DNA of 64,000 bases from Thiogranum sp. (GTDB lineage: Bacteria; Pseudomonadota; Gammaproteobacteria; DSM-19610), in contig JASBST010000089.1 of NCBI GenBank assembly GCA_030148775.1, forward strand, positions 1 to 64,000. The letters are read 5' to 3'. Shown here piece after piece: positions 8,226 through 16,640 of the stretch (position 1 is its first letter; each line of letters starts with the position of its first letter). The position numbers were made by a program, and so were the translations under genes. Under the pieces are notes generated by a model. It was given only the letters and a program-made list of their open reading frames with translations, did not search any database and was not told the origin of the DNA.

Positions 8226-8831
8226 ATGGAATCCACCGTCTATATTGTCGACGACGACCGCCTGGCCAGGGAATCGCTGCGCTGGCTGATCGAATCGGCC
8301 CGGCTGCCGGTGAAGGTATTCAACCACGGGCTCGACTTTCTCGCCCACTTCGATCCGGCCGCCTCCGGCTGCGTGCTGCTGGACGTGCGCATGCCGGACA
8401 TGAACGGGCTTGAGGTCTACGCCAAACTGAAGGAGCTGGGCGCGACTATCCCGGTGATCATCGTGACCGGGCACGCCGATGTGCCGATGGCCGTACGCGC
8501 CATGAAGGCGCAGGTGTACGACTTCATCGAAAAACCCTATAACGACTCCATCATCCTGGAGCGGGTGCAAAGCGCCATCGCCTACGAACGGGACAAGCGC
8601 AGGAATCAGGCACGGATCGACGAAATTCGCGAGCGCATCGCCAGCCTCACGCCGCGCGAGCTCGAAGTGCTCAGTTGCGTGCTTAAATCCAAACAGAATA
8701 AAGTCATCGCCAGCGACCTGGGCATCAGCGTCAAGACCGTGGAACTGCACCGGGCCAATCTGATGGGCAAGATGAAGGTGAATTCCTCCACCCAACTGGT
8801 ACGCCTGGCCTTGCTCGCCGGCCTGGACTGA
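8226..8831 (+). CDS. TtrR/FixJ-type LuxR-family response regulator
   Basis: The 201-residue protein has a receiver domain with acidic pocket D10-D11, phospho-acceptor D53 (LLDVRMPDMNG) and the conserved lysine in FIEKPY. A LuxR-type helix-turn-helix follows (LTPRELEVLSCVLKSKQNK through SVKTVELHRANLMGK). It should be phosphorylated by the kinase encoded directly upstream. An in-frame GTG at 8220 sits right after the kinase stop; the ATG at 8226 gives the usual MESTVYIVDDD start. The two genes are clearly one operon. Target promoters are not identifiable here. Confidence 0.88.
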   Translation: MESTVYIVDDDRLARESLRWLIESARLPVKVFNHGLDFLAHFDPAASGCVLLDVRMPDMNGLEVYAKLKELGATIPVIIVTGHADVPMAVRAMKAQVYDFIEKPYNDSIILERVQSAIAYERDKRRNQARIDEIRERIASLTPRELEVLSCVLKSKQNKVIASDLGISVKTVELHRANLMGKMKVNSSTQLVRLALLAGLD

Positions 8832-8848
8832 TACGCCGGTTGCCGCGC

Positions 8849-9634
8849 TCAGTCGCGCGCGCCCAGTATTTCCTTCAATGTCGCGGCCGAGGGCGCCCCT
8901 TGCAGGCTCTTGATCAAACCGTCGCTGTCTTGGTAGAAAATCGCCGGTGTGGCGGATGCGCCCAGTTGTTGCATCAGCTGCTGGTTGGCGTCGAGCTTGC
9001 GGCTGATGTCGGCCGGTATCTTTTGCAGGGCTTTGAGACTGCCGTGGTTGCGTTCATACGCCGTTAACGCCGCGCCCGGGTCGTCGGCCGACAGGATGGC
9101 GGCCGCCTTGCCGGCGCTGGTGGGCCGCAGAATCCCGACCATGATATGCCGCAGCTGCGCCTTGCCCGCCGTCACCCAGGGCCTGGCGTCCTGCCAGAAC
9201 TTGCTGCAATAGGGGCATTCCGGATCGGTAAAGACATAAACCACGTGGGCGGCGCTGTCCTTGCCGTCCTTGATCCAGGCGGTCTGCTCTAACTGATGCC
9301 AGATTTTCGCGGTCATCGGCTCCATCACCAGCCGCCGGATCGGCGCTTCGGAAAGATCCTTGCCGTTGGCGTCGACCAGGGTGCCGATCACCGCCTGTTG
9401 ACTGTCTTCGGTCACATAGATGGCCAGGGGTCGATGTCCGATCATGGCGGCGAATCCCCGCAGACCGCCGGGCGCCGTGAACTCGCCGCTCACCACCACC
9501 CCCTGGGCCTGCAAGGCTTTGACCGGGGCCGGCAGCTCCTCGGGCGTTGCCGCGAACGCGCCGCCGCGGGCTGTCAATACGAGGGCGATGGCAAAACCGT
9601 AGCTGCACAAAGCTGTGGCGACACGCCTGGACAT
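8849..9634 (-). CDS. dsbG: DsbG-like periplasmic thiol:disulfide interchange protein
   Basis: The 261-residue product has a signal peptide ending near AFAA (residue 29), an N-terminal dimerisation part and a thioredoxin fold with the active-site pair C140-P-Y-C143 (FTDPECPYC) and the cis-proline block ATPAIFY. This matches DsbG of the DsbC/DsbG disulfide isomerase family, which protects or isomerises cysteines in the periplasm. It converges with the response regulator gene. The ATG at 9634 is preferred over one 18 bases upstream because it starts directly at a basic signal-peptide n-region (MSRR). Confidence 0.85.
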   Translation of the reverse strand: MSRRVATALCSYGFAIALVLTARGGAFAATPEELPAPVKALQAQGVVVSGEFTAPGGLRGFAAMIGHRPLAIYVTEDSQQAVIGTLVDANGKDLSEAPIRRLVMEPMTAKIWHQLEQTAWIKDGKDSAAHVVYVFTDPECPYCSKFWQDARPWVTAGKAQLRHIMVGILRPTSAGKAAAILSADDPGAALTAYERNHGSLKALQKIPADISRKLDANQQLMQQLGASATPAIFYQDSDGLIKSLQGAPSAATLKEILGARD

Positions 9635-9860
9635 AATAGTCTCCGGAAACATTTGAGATTTTGCAGTTTACTGAACATACTGGGGTCGACATTAACATTG
9701 AGTGAACCACCGGCGCTTATATCCCGCAGGCTTAAAGAGGCTATTTGTCGGGGTTGGCGAGCGACATTATTAATGTGGATTGTGATGGGAGGATGACAAT
9801 TGCGTGTAGGCATCGCCGCTGGTTCAGCGCCTCTGTCCGCTTGCCAGGAAGCTTTTTCCG

Positions 9861-10595
9861 ATGATTGAATCGCTGCTGTTGACTGCCACCCGCATCACCA
9901 CTTTCTCGCCATCACTGGCCGTCACCAACGCCAGCGGCTTTTTCTTCGCCCGCGACGATCGTTTGTTCGTGGTGACCAGTCGCCATGTCGTGATCGACGA
10001 ACCCAGCCAGCACTTTCCCGAGCGGATCGAAATCGAGCTGCATACCGATCCGGACAATGTCGCGATATCCACCGCCTTTTCCATTCTGCTGTATGAGGAT
10101 GGCAAGAGTGTCTGGCGCCAGGGTCTGGACAGCGCCGGCGGCGTCGACGTGGCGGTCATCGAAATCGACCGCAACGCGCTGCCGCAGACCACGCTCCTGC
10201 ACGCCTACACGCCCGCGCACCTGAACAACCCGGCCGATATGATCGAGGTGGGTACGTCCTTGCTGGTGGTGGGCTTTCCGCTGGGCTTTCACGACACCCT
10301 GCATCACATGCCGGTGGTGCGCCAGGCCGCAATCGCTTCGTCGTTCGGGTTGCGCTTTCAGGGGGAGGGTTATTTTCTGACCGACGCCCGCACTCACCGC
10401 GGCAGCAGCGGCGCGCCGGTGGTGATGCGCTCGGCTGCCGCGCGCATCAGCCCTGAAGACACGCTGCCCTGGATACTGCTCGGCGTCCATTCGTCGCGGC
10501 TGGACGTCGGCTCACGCGATCTGGATCTGGATGAGGCCCTCGGTCTCAACTGCGCCTGGTACGCCGACATCCTGCTGACACTGACCCGGGACTGA
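9861..10595 (+). CDS. Trypsin-like serine protease domain protein
   Basis: The 244-residue protein shows the chymotrypsin-fold triad in order: H42 (TSRHVV), D96 (GVDVAVIE) and S183 (HRGSSGAPV). It has no clear signal peptide and no PDZ domain, unlike DegP/HtrA proteins, so it belongs to the small trypsin-like peptidase_2 group of unknown substrate. AGGA stands about 11 bases before the ATG. The next gene follows after 14 bases in the same direction, so they may be co-transcribed. Confidence 0.8.
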   Translation: MIESLLLTATRITTFSPSLAVTNASGFFFARDDRLFVVTSRHVVIDEPSQHFPERIEIELHTDPDNVAISTAFSILLYEDGKSVWRQGLDSAGGVDVAVIEIDRNALPQTTLLHAYTPAHLNNPADMIEVGTSLLVVGFPLGFHDTLHHMPVVRQAAIASSFGLRFQGEGYFLTDARTHRGSSGAPVVMRSAAARISPEDTLPWILLGVHSSRLDVGSRDLDLDEALGLNCAWYADILLTLTRD

Positions 10596-10609
10596 CGCCG
10601 GCTTTAGAC

Positions 10610-11596
10610 ATGGCGCGGGGAAAGATCCGGATTGTTGTCGCGGCGCTATGTCTTATGCTGGTTTACTTTTGCGCGGGCTTCTATCCCTTCGAACTCAAAA
10701 GCCTGCACGAACAATGGCGCCCTAACGGCGCGACCCTGTCCAATGCGACACTTCAGTTCAGTGCCCCGGGGATGGCCTACTCCGACGGACCGCCGCCTTG
10801 GCTTGCGCCGGCCATCGCCGACGCCGCTATCACAATTTCCCTGCAAGTGCGCAGCGCGCTGCCACGGCAGTTCGGTCCAGCCAGGATTCTCAGCCTCTCG
10901 GCCCATCCACTGCACCGTAATCTGGTGATCGCCCAGCAGGACGAGCATCTGGTCGTGCGCATCAGAAGGCCGTCTCATCCCGACGGCCTTCCGTCGTACC
11001 GCATCAATCACGTGTTCGCCGATACCGGCTGGCACAAACTGCTTGTTCGCATCACACGAGAGCAGGTTGAAATCCGCGCCGATGCCGTCGCCCTTACATT
11101 GCCGGCCTCCGATCCTCTTGCCACCTGGGACAAACGCTACCTGTTGACTTTGGGCAACGAGCGCGCCGGCACCCTGCCCTGGCTGGGTGAAATACGCGCC
11201 GTGCGCGTCGATGCGCGCGGCTCATACGATATATTGGCTGCCGGTTCGCTACATATCCCGCCGCGCTATCAGATTAGGCGCGACTATCCGCCCAGGCTGA
11301 TCCCCTTTATCCATACCCCGGTAAAGCCGGGCGTGGTATTGGACTGGCTGCTGAATCTGGCCGGGTTCATGCCGCTGGGCTGGCTGCTGTTCAGACTCGC
11401 CGGTGGTAAGTGGGGCCTGTTGCTGGCCACCCTGGCCGGGGCCGGCATCAGTGCCGCGATCGAGGGCGGTCAGCTCTGGTTATTCGCGCACCGGGTTCCC
11501 TCGACGGAAGACCTGATACTCAATACGCTCGGCTCGGTACTGGGCGCGACGGCGTCGCAATACGTGTCGCGGCGACGCCAGGCGGAGCCGAAGTGA
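10610..11596 (+). CDS. VanZ-domain membrane protein with an N-terminal LamG-like domain
   Basis: The 328-residue protein begins with a membrane anchor (about 7-24). A predicted beta-rich extracytoplasmic part follows (about 40-215) that resembles a concanavalin/LamG fold (ARILSLSAHP, GWHKLLVRI, GEIRAVRV). The C-terminal part is VanZ-like, with membrane segments and the family block IEGGQLWLFAHRVPSTEDLILNTLG. VanZ is linked to teicoplanin resistance in Gram-positives, but its role in proteobacteria is unknown. Neighbouring genes do not clarify it. Confidence 0.75.
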   Translation: MARGKIRIVVAALCLMLVYFCAGFYPFELKSLHEQWRPNGATLSNATLQFSAPGMAYSDGPPPWLAPAIADAAITISLQVRSALPRQFGPARILSLSAHPLHRNLVIAQQDEHLVVRIRRPSHPDGLPSYRINHVFADTGWHKLLVRITREQVEIRADAVALTLPASDPLATWDKRYLLTLGNERAGTLPWLGEIRAVRVDARGSYDILAAGSLHIPPRYQIRRDYPPRLIPFIHTPVKPGVVLDWLLNLAGFMPLGWLLFRLAGGKWGLLLATLAGAGISAAIEGGQLWLFAHRVPSTEDLILNTLGSVLGATASQYVSRRRQAEPK

Positions 11597-12037
11597 CCGG
11601 GCAGGTTGTACGCGGCCGCGATGGCCGCGCGCAACGGGGAAGCCGACGTGGCGTCACGCCCGAACGCCCCCCGCACACTCCCGCCGAGGCCCGAGCGCCA
11701 ACCAAAGCCCGTTCGCCGGACACTGGGCCGGACTACGAATCCTCTCCGCCCTGTCCGCCTGCTGGCGATCACCGCTTGGGCAGACGGCGACGTGCCAAAA
11801 CGGAGCCTTCCCGTCAGAGCGCACCAAGATGCTGCAGACATAGCGCGTACGGACTCCGCGCCTATTTTTTGACGAACCTGCAATCTTTTGATTTAAAAAA
11901 CATTAACGAGATACTCAACTAAGTCCAGGTGAGTGGTTCAGCTTTTGCTAAAGTTCAGGTATTTTGTGGCTAGACTTAACCTTTATATTTGTAAAGATTA
12001 AGTCATAAGGTTGCCGCACCGACGTCGGAGACCCAGG
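11597..12037. other. Intergenic stretch, GC-rich then abruptly AT-rich
   Basis: No gene is supported. The first 270 bases are GC-rich, with a hairpin (CGCGGCC/GGCCGCG) just after the VanZ gene. From about 11870 to 12005 the sequence turns AT-rich and contains a long inverted repeat (listed separately). This probably holds the promoter of the glycosyltransferase gene. Confidence 0.5.
11975..12002. repeat. Inverted repeat upstream of the glycosyltransferase gene
   Basis: The arms 11975-11985 and 11992-12002 pair at 10 of 11 positions around a 6-base centre. The repeat is AT-rich in a GC-rich genome and ends 35 bases before the start codon. It could be an operator or an RNA hairpin; no T-run follows, so a terminator is unlikely. 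Confidence 0.45.
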
Positions 12038-12904
12038 ATGAAACTCAGCGTTGTTCTTGCCTGCTACAACGAAGAAGGCACGCTAGCGGACCAATTGGAT
12101 GGGCTTGCCGTGCAGCGCTGGGACCAACCCTGGGAAATTCTTTTCGTCGATAATTGTTCCAGCGACAGTTCCTACGCCATAGCCGAGAGCTACCGCGACC
12201 GTCTGCCGAATCTGCGGCTGATCAAGGCCCATGAAAAACAAGGCAAGTCGTTCGCTCTCAACAAGGGTATTCGACTGGCCGAAAGCGACGCCATCGCGAT
12301 TATTGACGCCGACGATCAGGTGGCGCCGGGTTGGTTGCCGGCCATCGGCAAGGCGCTGCAACGGCACGAGCTGGTAGCGACACGCACCGACGTCGAGACG
12401 CTCAATACCAGCGCCAACCGTCACACGCGCGGCAATCTGCAGCACGCCGGTCTGCTGCAGATCAACTATCCGCCCTATCTGCCTCACGCCTCCGGCGGCA
12501 CCATGGGCGTGCGACGCGCCCTGCACGAGCGGATCGGCGGTTTCGACGAAACCCTGTACTGTCTGGAGGATACCGACTATCTGTGGCGCGCCCAGCTGGC
12601 GGGAGCGGAGCTTCGCTTCGTGCCCGATGCGGTGATGCGGATCCGTTTCCGCCGGGAGCTGACCGACATCTACCGGCAGCGAAAAACCTACGCCGAGTAC
12701 AATGTCCTGCTTTCCAAACGCTACAGCCGCTATGGCGATCCAATGCCCGACCCCTGGCTGACTTATTTCGACGGCTGGAAACAGTTGCTGCGTTCGGTAA
12801 AAAAGTTGCGCCGGCGTCCGTCACGAGCCGTCTGGGTGGGTCGCTTCGGTTGGATGGTGGGGCGCACGCTGGGCGTGTTGAAACACCGCGTGCCGCCGGT
12901 TTAG
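12038..12904 (+). CDS. Family 2 glycosyltransferase
   Basis: The 288-residue protein has the GT2 (GT-A fold) layout: an N-terminal nucleotide-binding strand (SVVLACYNEEGTL), the DNCSSDSS turn, the metal-binding DxD-like IDADDQ, and an acceptor-side LEDTDYLWRAQLAG block. No membrane segments are obvious. It should transfer a sugar from a nucleotide sugar to an unknown acceptor, such as a surface glycan. The ATG at 12038 has GGAG seven bases upstream; a TTG at 12011 is less likely. It stands alone between an AT-rich leader and a convergent gene. Confidence 0.85.
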   Translation: MKLSVVLACYNEEGTLADQLDGLAVQRWDQPWEILFVDNCSSDSSYAIAESYRDRLPNLRLIKAHEKQGKSFALNKGIRLAESDAIAIIDADDQVAPGWLPAIGKALQRHELVATRTDVETLNTSANRHTRGNLQHAGLLQINYPPYLPHASGGTMGVRRALHERIGGFDETLYCLEDTDYLWRAQLAGAELRFVPDAVMRIRFRRELTDIYRQRKTYAEYNVLLSKRYSRYGDPMPDPWLTYFDGWKQLLRSVKKLRRRPSRAVWVGRFGWMVGRTLGVLKHRVPPV

Positions 12905-12930
12905 ATCCAATGGTCGGCCATGGCCGATCG

Positions 12931-13290
12931 TCAGTAGGGTTTTCTTGCCACCAGCACCAACAGCGGCAACAACACCACGGCCAACACCAGGGGCCCGGCC
13001 ACCATCAGACCATCGGCGTAGTTGGCGCCGTTGAGAAAACGTTCGCTGATCACCAGCGCGCCGTGCGCCGCCAGCAGCAGCAACCCTGCGCCGAGCGCGA
13101 CGGCCCGACTCAGCAGCGGAGCGGACACGGCGTAGATCAGATAGGGCGTCAATGCCGTCAGCAGAATCGTGACATTCAGATGATAACCGGCGCCGAAGAA
13201 AGGCACCAACGCACTGGCAAACGCTAACAGCACACCGATCGCGACCACCAGAATCACCGTGTTGCCGGGATTGGATATTTTCGGCTGCAT
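12931..13290 (-). CDS. Small hydrophobic membrane protein of unknown function
   Basis: This 119-residue protein is almost entirely four hydrophobic segments (about 10-30, 40-58, 62-82 and 92-115) with short polar turns. I do not recognise the family. It follows sufE in the same direction after 22 bases and has a strong GGAGG ribosome-binding site, so it may be the last gene of the SUF transcript. Confidence 0.6.
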   Translation of the reverse strand: MQPKISNPGNTVILVVAIGVLLAFASALVPFFGAGYHLNVTILLTALTPYLIYAVSAPLLSRAVALGAGLLLLAAHGALVISERFLNGANYADGLMVAGPLVLAVVLLPLLVLVARKPY

Positions 13291-13312
13291 AACTTCACCT
13301 CCAGGACTGACT

Positions 13313-13750
13313 TTATACCGTGGCCGAAGCTCTCTCCTGCAGTGCCCGTGCCTGGGCTTTCATCAAATCCACAATGGCATAGACACCGACATGGCGATTG
13401 GGGGACAAGTGCTCGCCAAGCTGGAGTCGGGCGAAGATGTCGTCCATATCGATGGCCTCGATCTCCTCCACCCGACGCCCCGAACTCAATTCGATCAGCA
13501 ACGCCAGCACGCCTTTGATAATCGCCGTGTCGCAATCGCCCCGGTAACGGATGCGCCGCGGATCGTCGGCGTCGGCGTAAGCCGATACGTACACCGTACT
13601 CATACAGGGTTTCACGTGGTTTTCCTCGGTGCGCAGAGCGTCCGGATAGGCGGGCAACTGCTCGCCCAGCTCGATCAGGTACTGGTAACGCTGGTCCCAG
13701 TCCTCGAGCAGATCGAAGGTTTCCACGATCTCGGTCAGCTCAGTCATCAT
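13313..13750 (-). CDS. sufE: SufE cysteine desulfurase activator / sulfur acceptor
   Basis: SufE takes persulfide sulfur from the cysteine desulfurase SufS and passes it to SufB. The 145-residue protein has the family core, with the sulfur-accepting C49 in VKPCMSTVYV and the GDCDTAIIKGVLALL block. It is the sixth gene of the sufB-C-D-T-A-E series. No sufS is in the window, so its partner must be coded elsewhere. Confidence 0.9.
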   Translation of the reverse strand: MMTELTEIVETFDLLEDWDQRYQYLIELGEQLPAYPDALRTEENHVKPCMSTVYVSAYADADDPRRIRYRGDCDTAIIKGVLALLIELSSGRRVEEIEAIDMDDIFARLQLGEHLSPNRHVGVYAIVDLMKAQARALQERASATV

Positions 13751-13768
13751 CAGCTCCCCACGCCGCTG

Positions 13769-14095
13769 TCAGACACTGAAAGACTCGCCGCAACCGCAGC
13801 TTTCCTTCACGTTGGGATTGCGAAACTCGAAGCCTTCGTTGAGGAGGTTGTTGCGCACATAGTCCACCTCCATACCTTCGAGTACCGGCAGACTTGCCGG
13901 ATCGACCACAACCTTCACGCCGTGACTTTCGAACACCCGGTCGTCAGCGGTTATCTCGTCGGCATAATCCACCACATAGGCAAAACCGCTGCAGCCGCTT
14001 TTGCGCGTGCCCAGCCGCAGGCCGATCCCGTGGCCGCGGCGCTGCAACATGTTCTGCACCCGTCTGGCCGCCGCTTGCGTCAATTGTATCGCCAT
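13769..14095 (-). CDS. sufA: A-type Fe-S carrier, SufA/IscA family
   Basis: The 108-residue protein carries the three ligand cysteines of A-type carriers: C35 (KSGCSGF), C100 and C102 (SCGCGESF). It should accept clusters from SufBCD and deliver them to apoproteins. The ATG at 14095 has GGAGG eight bases upstream; the ATG 15 bases earlier is itself part of that ribosome-binding site. SufA rather than ErpA or IscA is inferred from the operon. Confidence 0.88.
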   Translation of the reverse strand: MAIQLTQAAARRVQNMLQRRGHGIGLRLGTRKSGCSGFAYVVDYADEITADDRVFESHGVKVVVDPASLPVLEGMEVDYVRNNLLNEGFEFRNPNVKESCGCGESFSV

Positions 14096-14131
14096 TGTCA
14101 AAACCTCCATTAATCGGGCTGGATAGCCGGC

Positions 14132-14512
14132 CTACAACATACCCAGTTCAAGCCGCGCCTCGTCGCTCATACGCTCCTGCGACCAGGGCGGATCCCAGAC
14201 CAGCGCCACTGTAGCCGACTCGATACCCGGCACCCGCAACGCCGCGCGTTCCACCGCCCCAGGCATGCTGCCGGCCACCGGACAGCCCGGCGCGGTCAGC
14301 GTCATGTCGATCTCCACCTGTTTTCCCTCTTTGATCTCCGCCCGGTAGATCAGACCGAGGTCGTAGATGTTCACTGGAATCTCCGGATCGAAGACACCGC
14401 GCAGCGCGCTCACAAGCTGTTCGTGCTGCGTCTCGCCGCTGAGCGGCGGCGGATCGGGATTGTCCATCGCGGTATCCGGATCGCTATCAAAGCGTACGAC
14501 ACGTTCAAACAT
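14132..14512 (-). CDS. sufT: SufT-like MIP18/DUF59 Fe-S maturation protein
   Basis: The 126-residue protein has the DUF59 fold signature: DPEIPVNIYDLGLIY, then TLTAPGCPVAG with the conserved cysteine, and LVWDPPWSQERMS at the end. SufT proteins assist Fe-S cluster assembly or delivery. It directly follows sufD: the sufD stop overlaps a possible GTG start, and the ATG at 14512 stands behind GAGGAG and is preferred. This is where sufS usually lies in related operons. Confidence 0.85.
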   Translation of the reverse strand: MFERVVRFDSDPDTAMDNPDPPPLSGETQHEQLVSALRGVFDPEIPVNIYDLGLIYRAEIKEGKQVEIDMTLTAPGCPVAGSMPGAVERAALRVPGIESATVALVWDPPWSQERMSDEARLELGML

Positions 14513-14514
14513 AA

Positions 14515-15861
14515 TCACTCCTCGTTGACACGGATAAGGGGAGACGCTTCCAGGTGCTGCCGCAACCGCTCACCGACCCGGTCGGCGAAGCCCTCGACCG
14601 AACAACCGTCCAATACTTCGGTGGCGAAACCCAGGCACAGCATGCGCCTGGCTTCGCCGAGGCCGATACCGCGCGAACGCAAATAAAAGAGCTGCGCCGG
14701 ATCGAGCTGCCCGACCGTGGTACCGTGGCTGCACTTGACGTCGTCGGCGTAGATCTCCAGTTGCGGTTTGGTATCCACTTCGGCGTCCCGCGACAGGAGC
14801 AGATTGTCGTTGGACAGATGCGCATCGGTTTTTTGCGCATCCGGCTGCACGCGAATCAGACCGTCGAACACCGCGCGGCCCGAGCCGAGCACGATGCCCT
14901 TGAAGCGCTGGCGGCTGCTGCAGGCGGGCACTGCATGCTCGATCGCCACGTGCACGTCCGCCAGGCGGCGCTCGCCGCTGACGTACAGGCCGTCGATCTC
15001 GCAATTGGCGCGCTCGCACTGCAGGCGGTTATGGTATTCGCTGCGCGACCATACGCCGCCCAGGCTGACATGGGTGGCGTGATAAGCGCTGTCACCGGCC
15101 TGGCGTACGAATACGCTGCTCATGTGTCGTGCACTCGGGCTTTCGTCCTGCAACCGGGTGTGTTCGAGCCGCGCCCCGTCACCCACCATGACTTCGGTCA
15201 CGGCGTTGGTGAAGCTCGGCGCCTCGTCCAGGCTGGCATAGTGCTCGATCACCGTCGCCTGCGCGCCCTCTTCCAGCACCAGCAGGTTGCGCGGGTGGAT
15301 GGCGGCGCGATCCTGTCCGAGCGACAGGTAAAGAATCTCGATCGGCGCCGGCAGGCGGCGGTCGGCCGCGATCTGCAACCAGGCGCCGTCGTCGAGCAGG
15401 GCGCTGTTGAGCGCAGTGAATGCCGACGCCTCGATGTGGGCGGCACCGCCCAGCCAGGCCGACAACTGGTCGGGTTCCTCCTCCAGCGCCTCGCGCAATC
15501 CGCCGAGCTGAACGCCGGCGGGCACTGCGTCGACCGGCGTGGACAAGGCTGGCATCCAGCGACCGTTGACAAAAACCAGCCGCGCGCCCGCCTTGGGGGC
15601 GAGCCATAAGCGCGACAGATCGTCGGCGGCCAGATTGACGACCGCTTCGGCCTGCGGCAACCAGGCCTCCTCCAGCACGCGCTCCAAACCGGTATAACGC
15701 CACGCCTCCTGCTTGCGCGTGGGGAATCCGTTGGCGAGAAAGTGCTCGAGCCCCCGCTCGCGTTGTTCGACCAGCCAGGCGAGGTGCGCGCCGGGCAACA
15801 GCGGCGTTGCAGCGTCCACCAGGGCGCGATAGTGTTCGACCGGGTCCATCACCGCGTTCAT
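14515..15861 (-). CDS. sufD: SufD scaffold subunit
   Basis: SufD pairs with SufB in the SufBC2D complex, where iron-sulfur clusters are built. The 448-residue protein has the SufD/SufB beta-helix core (HATHVSLGGVWSRSEYHNRLQ, HRQRFKGIVLG-type block) and the conserved C-terminal histidine region (DDVKCSHGTTVGQLDPAQLFYLRSRG, written here only as a location near residue 370). Its start overlaps the sufC stop by four bases, which suggests translational coupling. Confidence 0.93.
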   Translation of the reverse strand: MNAVMDPVEHYRALVDAATPLLPGAHLAWLVEQRERGLEHFLANGFPTRKQEAWRYTGLERVLEEAWLPQAEAVVNLAADDLSRLWLAPKAGARLVFVNGRWMPALSTPVDAVPAGVQLGGLREALEEEPDQLSAWLGGAAHIEASAFTALNSALLDDGAWLQIAADRRLPAPIEILYLSLGQDRAAIHPRNLLVLEEGAQATVIEHYASLDEAPSFTNAVTEVMVGDGARLEHTRLQDESPSARHMSSVFVRQAGDSAYHATHVSLGGVWSRSEYHNRLQCERANCEIDGLYVSGERRLADVHVAIEHAVPACSSRQRFKGIVLGSGRAVFDGLIRVQPDAQKTDAHLSNDNLLLSRDAEVDTKPQLEIYADDVKCSHGTTVGQLDPAQLFYLRSRGIGLGEARRMLCLGFATEVLDGCSVEGFADRVGERLRQHLEASPLIRVNEE

Positions 15862-16610
15862 GCGGCCGCCTCCCCGGCGATCCAGCCGTAACCGCGACGT
15901 TCGAGTTCCAGTGCCAGCGACTTGTCGCCACTGCGCACAATACGCCCGCCGGCGAGCACGTGGACGAAATCCGGTTCGATATAGTCCAGCAGCCGCTGGT
16001 AATGGGTGACCAGAATCATGGAGCGCTGCGGCGAGCGCAGGGCATTGACGCCGTCGGCGACGATGCGCAGGGCGTCGATATCGAGGCCGGAGTCGGTCTC
16101 ATCGAGCACGGCCAGCTTGGGCTCGAGCAGGGCCATCTGCAGAATCTCGCTGCGTTTCTTCTCGCCACCGGAAAAGCCGGTGTTCACCGCGCGCTTGAGC
16201 AGTTCGGGGTTGAGTTCGACCAGACGGGCCTTTTCGCGCAAAAGTTTGATGAACGCGGCCGCGTCGAGCGGCGGTTCGCCGCGCTGCGCGCGCACCGCGT
16301 TGAGCGATTCGCGCAGAAAAACCATAGTGCTCACACCCGGCAGTTCAACCGGATACTGCAGCGCCAGGAACAATCCGCGGCGCGCGCGCTCCTCGACATC
16401 CAGCGCCAGCAGATCCTGGCCGTCGAAGCAGACCTCGCCGCCGGTGACCTGATAACCCTCACGGCCGGCCAGAACGTGCGCCAGGCTGCTCTTGCCGGAA
16501 CCGTTCGGCCCCATGATGGCATGCACTTCACCGGCGCCGACGCTCAGGTCGAGCCCCTTGAGTATCGGCTGGTTGTCGACGGTTACCTGCAGGTCCGTTA
16601 CTTTCAGCAT
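15858..16610 (-). CDS. sufC: SufC ATPase
   Basis: SufC is the ABC-type ATPase that drives conformational change in SufBCD. Visible motifs are Walker A GPNGSGKSS (about 35-43), the family-specific FSGGEKKRSEILQ signature and Walker B LAVLDETDSGLD, with the H-loop TH in ILVTHYQRLL. Length (250) is normal. It follows sufB by 30 bases and overlaps sufD by four. Confidence 0.95.
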   Translation of the reverse strand: MLKVTDLQVTVDNQPILKGLDLSVGAGEVHAIMGPNGSGKSSLAHVLAGREGYQVTGGEVCFDGQDLLALDVEERARRGLFLALQYPVELPGVSTMVFLRESLNAVRAQRGEPPLDAAAFIKLLREKARLVELNPELLKRAVNTGFSGGEKKRSEILQMALLEPKLAVLDETDSGLDIDALRIVADGVNALRSPQRSMILVTHYQRLLDYIEPDFVHVLAGGRIVRSGDKSLALELERRGYGWIAGEAAA

Positions 16611-16640
16611 TACTCTCGCTCCTTTAAAACCTAGATGGGG

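Noticed and set aside
11410-11922. Open frame after the VanZ gene
   Set aside because: It begins inside the VanZ gene in another frame and has an Arg/Pro-rich sequence without motifs.
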